Source: Chloroflexota bacterium
Lineage (GTDB): Bacteria > Chloroflexota > Dormibacteria > Dormibacterales > Dormibacteraceae
Assembly (NCBI GenBank): GCA_005880175.1
Contig: VBJR01000235.1
Span: 1-12,047, forward strand
Length of the DNA stretch: 12,047 nt
Reading direction: 5' to 3'
Shown: in pieces, positions 6,625 through 12,047 of the stretch
How the letters are laid out: every line of letters begins with the position of its first letter
Position numbering within the stretch: position 1 is the stretch's first letter
The notes under the pieces: model-generated
The model's database searches: none
Told to the model about the DNA's origin: nothing
What the model saw: the letters and a program-made list of their open reading frames with translations, nothing else
Position numbers and translations under genes: made by a program

Positions 6625-7149
6625 GTGGCTGGAGGGATCGCCAGGGACCCGAGGCTGGGAGCCTGGCGCGCCTTCGTCGAGGCGCACACGGCCGTGATGG
6701 ACGTCCTGGAACGCGAGCTGACCGAGCGCCGGGGCATCTCGCTGACGTGGTACGATGCTTTGCTGCAGCTCAGCGAGGCGCCGGGCAACCGGATGCGGAT
6801 GAGCGAGCTGGCCGATTCGATCGTCATCAGCCGCAGCGGGTTCAGCAGGGCAGCCAGGCGCATGGAGGAGGCCGGCCTGATCGCCCGCGAGCCGTCGCCG
6901 GAGGACGGCCGGGGCGCGTACGTGGTGCTGACCGAGCAGGGGCGGCGGACGTTCCGGCGGGCGGCCGCGGTGCACCTGCGCGGCGTCGAGTACCACTTCC
7001 TGCGCTTCTTCGACGAGGGCGAGGCCGAGATCGTGGAGCGCGTGCTGCGCCGGGTCCGCCCACCGCGGCGGACGGCCGCGCGCTACCAGTCGCTGCCGCC
7101 GCCGTCGTCCGAGCCGCCGTCCCAGTCGCTCGAAGAGTCGTCCTGCTGA
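6625..7149 (+). CDS. MarR-family transcriptional regulator
   Basis: This is a dimeric winged-helix regulator that typically represses neighbouring genes until a small phenolic or other ligand binds. N-terminal dimerisation helices (about residues 8-50) are followed by the winged HTH: MRMSELADSIVISRSGFSRAARRMEEAGLI (57-86) and the wing AREPSPEDGRGAYVVLTEQG (87-106). C-terminal helices run to about 145. The conserved fold contains no cysteine, so it is unlikely to be an OhrR-type thiol switch. GTG 6625 is the first possible start after an in-frame TAG at 6610-6612. It diverges from the esterase-DinB pair across a shared palindromic operator. Residues 153-174 (RYQSLPPPSSEPP...) are encoded antisense to the acidic tail of the DUF2076 gene, which it overlaps by 67 bp. 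That tail looks like recently captured sequence and is probably not part of the fold. The ligand is unknown. Confidence 0.9.
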   Translation: MAGGIARDPRLGAWRAFVEAHTAVMDVLERELTERRGISLTWYDALLQLSEAPGNRMRMSELADSIVISRSGFSRAARRMEEAGLIAREPSPEDGRGAYVVLTEQGRRTFRRAAAVHLRGVEYHFLRFFDEGEAEIVERVLRRVRPPRRTAARYQSLPPPSSEPPSQSLEESSC

Positions 7150-7658
7150 TCGGAGCCGCCGTCGTCGTCCTGCTGCCGGTAGCGGTCTTCATCGCGGTCG
7201 CGGTCGTCGTAGTCGAAGCCCTGCTGCTGGTAGCGGTCGCCGCCGAAGAGCTCCTCGCCCAGGCCGGTGACCGCGTCCGCCACCAGGATGCCGCCGCCGA
7301 CGCCCAGCGCGATCTTGCCGGCGCCCGCGAGGAAGCCGCCCATCCCGCCGCCCTGTCGTTGGGGCGCGTACTGGTAGGGCTGCTGCGGGTACGGCTGGTA
7401 GGCCTGCCCGGAGGGCGGTGCTGACGGCGGCAGGAACGAGCCGCCTCCCCCGCCGCCGGCCAGGCGGGCCTCCGCCTGCTGGAGCGCCCGCTCCTGCACG
7501 AGCAGCGTCTGCGCCATGTAGTAGGCGGCGCCGGGGAGCGCCTGGAACCGCTGCTGGATCAGCGCCTCGGCCGCCGGGTCGCGGGGACCGGCCTGGGGCG
7601 CCGACTGCGCCAGCCGCTGGAAGAGGGACTCGATCAGCTGCTGCTCTCGCGGGGTCAT
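7083..7658 (-). CDS. DUF2076 family protein
   Basis: This is a protein of unknown function in the DUF2076 family, described mostly from proteobacteria. The N-terminal helical domain (residues 1-67) carries the family pattern MTPREQQLIESLFQRL, RDPAAEALI and PGAAYYMAQTLLVQE. A Gly run (69-73) and a Pro/Gln/Tyr-rich linker (75-101) follow. A Gly-rich hydrophobic segment (about 103-138, with FLAGAGKIALGVGGGILVAD) could insert in or lie along a membrane. The last 43 residues are low complexity and strongly acidic, rich in Asp, Ser, Gly and Gln, and end in repeated GSD and SDW units. There is no signal peptide. ATG 7658 has GGAGGA 9 nt upstream. It starts 18 bp after the mutS2 stop, so the two are probably cotranscribed, and its 3' end overlaps marR by 67 bp. 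I assign no function. Confidence 0.82.
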   Translation of the reverse strand: MTPREQQLIESLFQRLAQSAPQAGPRDPAAEALIQQRFQALPGAAYYMAQTLLVQERALQQAEARLAGGGGGGSFLPPSAPPSGQAYQPYPQQPYQYAPQRQGGGMGGFLAGAGKIALGVGGGILVADAVTGLGEELFGGDRYQQQGFDYDDRDRDEDRYRQQDDDGGSDQQDDSSSDWDGGSDDGGGSDW

Positions 7659-7667
7659 GCTCCAACG

Positions 7668-7673
7668 TCCTCC
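7668..7673 (-). promoter_or_regulatory. Ribosome binding site of the DUF2076 gene
   Basis: On the minus strand this reads GGAGGA, 9 nt before ATG 7658, in the 18-bp gap after the mutS2 stop. It supports both the start and translation from a mutS2-DUF2076 mRNA. Confidence 0.65.
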
Positions 7674-7676
7674 GTG

Positions 7677-10067
7677 CTAAGCCGTCAGCCGGACGATCGT
7701 CACGCCGTCGCCGCCCTCCCGCTGGGGGGCCGGCTCGGACGACTGGACCAGCGGGTGCCGCGCCAGGTGCTCGCGGACGGCCGCCCGCAGCGCGCCGGTG
7801 CCCTTCCCGTGCAGGATGCGCACCGAGCTCACGCCCGACATGACCGCGTCGTTCAGGTAGGTCTCCAGCTCCTCGAGCGCGTCCTCGACGCGCCAGCCGC
7901 GCATGTCGAGCTGCTGCGCGACCGCGCCCCGGTCCGGCGGCCGCAGCACGACGATCGACCGGCCGTGGTCCTCGGACTCCCGCCGGCGCGCGCGGCGCAG
8001 GTCGTCCACCCGCGCCCGGACGCGCATCGATCCCATCTGCACCTCGCCCTCGCTGCCGTCCGCGGAGAGGTCGAGCAGCTCGCCGACCTGGCCCAGGCTC
8101 AGCACCTCGACGGCGTCGCCGATCCGCGGCGGCCCGTCCAGGCTCTCGTCCGCCGGCTCGGCGGCCGGCCGGCGGCGCGTGGACCGCGACGGGGCGGGCA
8201 GGCGGTCCTCCATGCGCCGGGTGCGCTTGCGGAGCTCGTCGAGCCCCTCGCGGGTGAGATCGGGCTGACGCGCCTGCGCACGCACGCGCGCGAGCTCGGC
8301 CACCACCGCGTCCAGCTCGTGCCGGGCCTGGGTCCGCGCCTCGTCCAGCACCCGGACCCGCTCCTCGTCCAGCCGGACGCGGTCGGCGTCCAGCTCCCGC
8401 TGCCGCTGCACGACCTCGGCCCGCTCCTGCTCGAGCTGCTGGCGCTCGTCCACGGCCGCGTCGCGCTCCTGCTCCAGGTCGCGCAGCAGTCCCTCCATGC
8501 GCACGCCCGCGGTGCCCAGGTGGCGGCGGGCGCCGCGCACGATCCGGGGGTCGAGCCCGAGCCGGGCGGCGATCGCGAGCGCGTTGCTGCGGCCCGGAAG
8601 GCCGATCTCGAGCTCGTACGTCGGCGACAGCGTCTCCAGGTCGAACGCCACGGACGCGTTGACCACGCCCTTCTGCTCGTGCGCGAACGCCTTCAGCTCG
8701 GAGTAGTGCGTGGTCGCGATCGTGGGCACGTGCCGGTCGAGCAGGTACGTCAGGATCGATCGGGCCAGCGCCGAGCCCTCGTCCGGGTCCGTGCCGGCGC
8801 CCAGCTCGTCGAACAGCACCAGCGCCGGCGGCGGGCCATCCGGCGAACTCCGGCGGAGGGCCGAGATCGCGCGCAGCACCTCGACGATCCGGGTCACGTG
8901 CGAGGAGAACGTGCTGAGGCTCTGCTCGATGCTCTGCTCGTCGCCGATGTCGGCGAACACCTCGTCGAACACCGCCAGCTCGGAGCCGTCCTGCGCCGGC
9001 ACGTGCAGGCCGGACTGAGCCATCAGGGTCAGCAGCCCGACGGTCTTCAGGGCCACCGTCTTGCCGCCGGTGTTGGGCCCGGTCACGACGATCATGAACC
9101 ACTCGGTGCCCAGCTCCACGTCGATCGGGACCACCCGCCCGGTCAGCAGCGGGTGGCGGGCCCGCCGGAGCAGGATGCGGCCGTCCCTGTTCATTGACGG
9201 CTCGATGGCGCGCTGGAGGCGCGCGTAGCGGGCCTTGGCCAGCTGGAGGTCGAACTCGCCCAGCGCCTCGATCGCGCGGCCGATCGCCTCGGCCTCCACC
9301 CCGATCTCGGTCGAGACCTCGCGGAGGATGCGCTCGATCTCCTCCTGCTCCTGGGCCTGGACCTCGCGCAGCGCGTTGTTCAGCTCGACGACGACCAGCG
9401 GCTCGATGAACAGCGTCGCGCCGCTGGCCGACTGATCGTGGACGATGCCGCGGACCCGGCCCCGGAAGTCGGCCTTGACCGGCACGACGTAGCGGTCGGC
9501 GCGGGTGGTCACGATCGGCTCCTGGAGCACGTGGCCGAACTCGCCGACCAGCGTGCGGAGCCGCTGCTGGAGGCGCTGGGTCGCCGCCCGCACCTCGCCG
9601 CGCAGCCGCCGCAGGCGCGTGCTGGCCGTGTCCAGCACCTCGCCCTCGTCGTTGATGATCTCCTCGATCCTGCGCACGAGCTGAGGGTGGACGGGCATCG
9701 CCTCGCCCAGCGCCGTCATCTGCGGATACGTGTCCCCGGACAGGTCGCCGAGCAGCCGGCCCACCGAGCGGGCGCTGCGCAGCGTGTTCAGGACCAGGAC
9801 CAGGTCGGCCGCGGTCAGGTCGCCGCCGCGGGACGCGCGCAGCAGCTGCGTCCGCACGTCCTGGGCGCCGGCCAGGCCGGCCCGCGGCTGCTCGTCGATC
9901 AGGCGCACCGCCTCCGACGTGAAGGCCAGGCGCTGCCTCGCCTCGTCGAGGTCCGCTGTGGGCGCGAGCGCGAGGATGCGCTCCCTGCCGACCGAGAAGC
10001 CGGCCTCGCCGGCCACCTTGGCCAGCACCTTCGGGAACTCCAGCGTCTGGAGGCTCTTCTCGTGCAT
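7677..10067 (-). CDS. mutS2: MutS2 family ATPase/endonuclease with C-terminal Smr domain
   Basis: MutS2 is a cytosolic dimeric ATPase with a nuclease domain. In different bacteria it suppresses homologous recombination or rescues collided ribosomes; it is not the mismatch-repair MutS. Numbered from ATG 10067 (796 residues): core and clamp helices (1-310), Walker A GPNTGGKT (330-337), STFSSHVTRI (385-394), Walker B LVLFDELGAGTDPDEG (416-431) and the switch TTHYSELKAFA (452-462). A long charged coiled coil follows (about 525-600), then a KOW-like segment (about 647-690) and a Smr domain with LDMRG (720-724) and HGKGTGALR (753-761). The family's N-terminus, MHEKSLQTLEF, begins exactly at ATG 10067. 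An in-frame GTG at 10115 would add 16 unconserved residues, and neither start has a Shine-Dalgarno. All motifs are intact. It is followed by the DUF2076 gene and diverges from the acyl-CoA ligase. Confidence 0.95.
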   Translation of the reverse strand: MHEKSLQTLEFPKVLAKVAGEAGFSVGRERILALAPTADLDEARQRLAFTSEAVRLIDEQPRAGLAGAQDVRTQLLRASRGGDLTAADLVLVLNTLRSARSVGRLLGDLSGDTYPQMTALGEAMPVHPQLVRRIEEIINDEGEVLDTASTRLRRLRGEVRAATQRLQQRLRTLVGEFGHVLQEPIVTTRADRYVVPVKADFRGRVRGIVHDQSASGATLFIEPLVVVELNNALREVQAQEQEEIERILREVSTEIGVEAEAIGRAIEALGEFDLQLAKARYARLQRAIEPSMNRDGRILLRRARHPLLTGRVVPIDVELGTEWFMIVVTGPNTGGKTVALKTVGLLTLMAQSGLHVPAQDGSELAVFDEVFADIGDEQSIEQSLSTFSSHVTRIVEVLRAISALRRSSPDGPPPALVLFDELGAGTDPDEGSALARSILTYLLDRHVPTIATTHYSELKAFAHEQKGVVNASVAFDLETLSPTYELEIGLPGRSNALAIAARLGLDPRIVRGARRHLGTAGVRMEGLLRDLEQERDAAVDERQQLEQERAEVVQRQRELDADRVRLDEERVRVLDEARTQARHELDAVVAELARVRAQARQPDLTREGLDELRKRTRRMEDRLPAPSRSTRRRPAAEPADESLDGPPRIGDAVEVLSLGQVGELLDLSADGSEGEVQMGSMRVRARVDDLRRARRRESEDHGRSIVVLRPPDRGAVAQQLDMRGWRVEDALEELETYLNDAVMSGVSSVRILHGKGTGALRAAVREHLARHPLVQSSEPAPQREGGDGVTIVRLTA

Positions 10068-10180
10068 GTCGTGATGCCGGCGCGCAGGCGGAAGCCGCTG
10101 GGTCGGCCGGCGCACACGACGGTATCACGCCCGGGGCCGGATCAGCCGGTCGACAGCCGTCATCATTCTTCGTCGAGCGG

Positions 10181-11746
10181 ATGATCTACAGGAGCCCGTA
10201 TCCAGACGTTCCGGTGCCCCCGGTGAGCCTGCCCCAGCTGGTCCTCGAGCGGGCGCGGGAGCGAGGGACGCACCCGGCGCTGATCGACGGCCTGACTGGC
10301 ACCGTGACCACGTACGCGGAGCTGGCGGACGCGGTGGACGGGCTCGCCGCGGGCCTCCACGGGCTCGGATTCCGGCCGGGCGAGGTGGCCGCGATCTGCG
10401 CGCCCAACCGCGTCGAGTTTCCCCTGGCCCTGCTCGCCGTGACCCGATTGGGCGGCGCGGTGACCACGATCAACCCGGCGTTCACGCCGGCCGAGATGGC
10501 GCGGCAGCTGGCCGACTCGGGCGCCGTGCTCGCGTTCACGTCTCCAGAGCTGGCGGACCGCGTCCGCGAGGCGGGCGGCGGACGGCTGCGCGACGTGCTG
10601 TGCTTCGGCGACGCGGCGTTCGCCGCGCTGACCCGGACGCCGGGCGCGCCGCCCGCGGTGGCGATCGACGCCGCCTCGGACGTGGCCGTCCTGCCCTACT
10701 CCAGCGGCACGACCGGCACGCCCAAGGGCGTGATGCTGACGCACCGCAACCTGGTCGCGGTGCTGCTGGCGATGCACCCGGTGGAGGGGACGTCGGACCG
10801 GGACGTCACGATCGCGGTCCTGCCCTTCTTCCATATCTATGGGCTGGCGATCATCCTGAGCCTGGGGCTGTACCGGGGCGCCACGCTGGTGGTGCTGCCG
10901 CGGTTCGAGATGGAGCAGTTCCTGGCGACGGTGGAGCGCTGGCGAGCGACCCGGCTGCCGCTGGTCCCGCCGCTCGTGCTGCGTCTGGCGCGCGAGCCGG
11001 TGGTGGACCGGTTCGACCTGAGCAGCGTCCGGGTGGCGATCTCCGGCGCGGCGCCGCTGGCGGCCGAGCTGGCCCGGGAGCTGGCGGCGCGGCTCGGCTG
11101 CATCGTCAAGCAGGGCTACGGGCTGACCGAGCTGGCGCCGGGCAGCCACATGCAGCCGGAGGACGGGGGGATGCCCACGCCCGGCTCCGTGGGCGTCCTG
11201 CACGCGATCACGGAATGCCGGCTGGTGGACCCGGTGACGCTGCGGGACGTCGGCGCCGGCGAGCGCGGGGAGATCTGGGTGCGGGGGCCGCAGGTCATGA
11301 AGGGCTACCTGAACCGGCCCGAGGCGACCGCGGAGATGATCTCGCCGGACGGATGGCTGCGGACCGGCGACGTCGGCACCATCGACGGGGATGGCCAGCT
11401 GTTCGTGGTGGACCGGCTGAAGGAGCTGATCAAGTACAAGGGGTTCCAGGTGGCGCCGGCCGAGCTGGAGGCGGTGCTGCTGACCCACCCGGGCGTGGCC
11501 GACGTGGCGGTGGTCCCGAAGCCGGACGAGGACGCGGGCGAGATCCCGAAGGCGTTCGTCGTGGCGCGGCCGGACGCCGGCGCCACGGCCGAGGCACTGA
11601 TGGCGCACGTGGCGGAGCGGGTGGCGCCGTACAAGCGCGTGCGCGAGGTGGAGTTCGTGGCCGAGATCCCGAAGTCGCCGTCGGGCAAGATCCTGCGCCG
11701 GGTGCTGGTGGACCGCGAGCGGGCGCGGGCGGCCGGGGGCGCCTGA
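10181..11746 (+). CDS. Acyl-CoA synthetase, 4-coumarate-CoA-ligase-like (ANL superfamily)
   Basis: This AMP-forming enzyme activates a carboxylic acid to an acyl-adenylate and then an acyl-CoA. Its 521 residues contain the full ANL set: the P-loop YSSGTTGTPKGV (173-184), GYGLTE (312-317), GEIWVRG (363-369), GWLRTGD (391-397), the hinge DRLKELIKYKG (411-421) and the catalytic Lys503 in PKSPSGKILRR (497-507). The N-terminus MIYRSPYPDVPVPPVSL is typical of bacterial 4CL-like enzymes and supports ATG 10181, although no Shine-Dalgarno precedes it. The substrate, medium-chain fatty or aryl acid, cannot be read from sequence. It diverges from mutS2 and is followed 3 bp after its stop by an LLM oxidoreductase gene, so the two are probably translated from one mRNA. 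Confidence 0.93.
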   Translation: MIYRSPYPDVPVPPVSLPQLVLERARERGTHPALIDGLTGTVTTYAELADAVDGLAAGLHGLGFRPGEVAAICAPNRVEFPLALLAVTRLGGAVTTINPAFTPAEMARQLADSGAVLAFTSPELADRVREAGGGRLRDVLCFGDAAFAALTRTPGAPPAVAIDAASDVAVLPYSSGTTGTPKGVMLTHRNLVAVLLAMHPVEGTSDRDVTIAVLPFFHIYGLAIILSLGLYRGATLVVLPRFEMEQFLATVERWRATRLPLVPPLVLRLAREPVVDRFDLSSVRVAISGAAPLAAELARELAARLGCIVKQGYGLTELAPGSHMQPEDGGMPTPGSVGVLHAITECRLVDPVTLRDVGAGERGEIWVRGPQVMKGYLNRPEATAEMISPDGWLRTGDVGTIDGDGQLFVVDRLKELIKYKGFQVAPAELEAVLLTHPGVADVAVVPKPDEDAGEIPKAFVVARPDAGATAEALMAHVAERVAPYKRVREVEFVAEIPKSPSGKILRRVLVDRERARAAGGA

Positions 11747-11749
11747 CGC

Positions 11750-12047
11750 ATGCCGTCACGCCGCATCCGGCTGGCGCTGTCCGTCGAGGGCAGCATCTTC
11801 CCCCTGGACCAGCAGCACCGCCTGATCGAGCTGGGCCGCGTGGCCGACGAGGCCGGCGTCGACGACCTGACCGTGCCCGAGCACGTGCTGATGGGCAGCA
11901 ACGCGAGCGAGCAGGACCCCTGGAGCACGTGGGAGCCGCGCCAGCTCGAGCTGCCGTGGCCGGAGCCGCTGCTGACGCTCGCGGCCATGGCCGGGGTGAC
12001 CCGGCGCCTGCGGCTCGTCTCCGGCGTGGTGATCGCGCCGCTGCGCC
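11750..12047 (+). CDS. Luciferase-like (LLM class) oxidoreductase, probably F420-dependent; N-terminal part only
   Basis: The frame from ATG 11750 stays open to the window edge, giving 99 residues of a TIM-barrel flavin/F420 oxidoreductase. Family marks are IRLALSVEG (strand 1), LIELGRVADEAGVDDLTVPEHVLMG (compare the usual AD..G.D..WV.DH), the PWPEPLLTLAAMAGVT segment and TRRLRLVSGVVIAPLR, which matches the RL.TGV...PLR block of F420-dependent members (TIGR03619-like). The start lies 3 bp after the ligase stop with no own promoter, so translational coupling is likely. Some LLM enzymes use FMN rather than F420, and the cofactor-selecting residues may lie outside the window. The family is firm, the cofactor less so. 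Confidence 0.82.
   Translation, partial: MPSRRIRLALSVEGSIFPLDQQHRLIELGRVADEAGVDDLTVPEHVLMGSNASEQDPWSTWEPRQLELPWPEPLLTLAAMAGVTRRLRLVSGVVIAPLR

Noticed and set aside
7083..7180. GCC/GTC-type trinucleotide-like repetition suggestive of a tandem repeat array
   Set aside because: It encodes the Asp/Ser/Gly tail of the DUF2076 protein and is irregular; low-complexity coding explains it.
7674..9197. 507-codon plus-strand open frame antisense to mutS2
   Set aside because: There is no recognisable domain and the composition is biased. The MutS2 ATPase and Smr motifs lie on the opposite strand.
10068..10115. N-terminal extension of MutS2 from GTG 10115
   Set aside because: The 16 residues (Arg/Pro/His-rich) do not match the family, whose N-terminus aligns at ATG 10067.
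7189..10128. 979-codon minus-strand open frame over mutS2
   Set aside because: It is the alternate frame of mutS2 with Arg/Ala/Gly-rich low-complexity product. The frame used for mutS2 has every MutS2 motif.
10116..10180. Clear shared promoter between mutS2 and the ligase
   Set aside because: Some weak boxes exist (GATACC on minus, CATTCT on plus), but none has a matching -35 at proper spacing, so I do not call one.
10163..11608. 481-codon minus-strand open frame opposite the ligase
   Set aside because: It is antisense to intact ANL motifs, with His/Arg/Gln-rich composition typical of GC-rich shadow frames.

Overview
The window is about 12 kb of very GC-rich, densely packed bacterial chromosome. 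It holds ten protein genes with clear family signatures, two of them cut by the window edges, plus short regulatory gaps. I see no rRNA, tRNA, CRISPR array, insertion sequence or phage gene. High GC, an F420-type luciferase-like oxidoreductase, a protein related to mycothiol-dependent maleylpyruvate isomerase, and several genes that seem to start without a leader all point to Actinomycetota. Since MutS2 is absent from many classical actinobacteria, a deep branch such as Thermoleophilia is plausible, with a high-GC Chloroflexota lineage as the alternative. This placement is inference.

Layout from left to right. (1) 2-967 (+) is the C-terminal two thirds of an NCS1 purine/cytosine-type permease. 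It ends tail to tail, 3 bp from lhgO (971-2245, -), an FAD L-2-hydroxyglutarate oxidase. (2) lhgO diverges from a Crp/Fnr-family regulator (2304-2993, +) across a 58-bp gap with a small inverted repeat. (3) A 182-bp gap carrying phased GGCCAG hexamers precedes a CopC-CopD copper protein fused to a C-terminal YtkA-like domain (3176-5017, +). (4) A minus-strand pair, an Abhydrolase_2 carboxylesterase (5888-6562) followed by a DinB/MDMPI-type protein (5029-5868), diverges from a MarR regulator (6625-7149, +). Their shared control region has mirrored promoters whose -35 boxes are the two halves of one palindrome. (5) The marR 3' end overlaps the end of a DUF2076 gene (7083-7658, -), which sits 18 bp downstream of mutS2 (7677-10067, -). 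(6) mutS2 diverges from a 4-coumarate-CoA-ligase-like acyl-CoA synthetase (10181-11746, +). That gene is followed 3 bp later by the start of an F420-type LLM oxidoreductase, cut at the right edge.

Functionally, the most coherent unit is marR/esterase/DinB-like. It has the layout of a small ligand-sensing detoxification or catabolic switch and recalls the MhqR-MhqD quinone-response pair of Bacillus. The ligase-LLM pair looks like part of a fatty or aromatic acid pathway that continues to the right. The other genes are metabolic (hydroxyglutarate recycling, nucleobase uptake), copper handling and DNA/ribosome maintenance. Nothing here amounts to a clearly new defence or mobile system. The features most worth checking are regulatory architecture and domain fusions.
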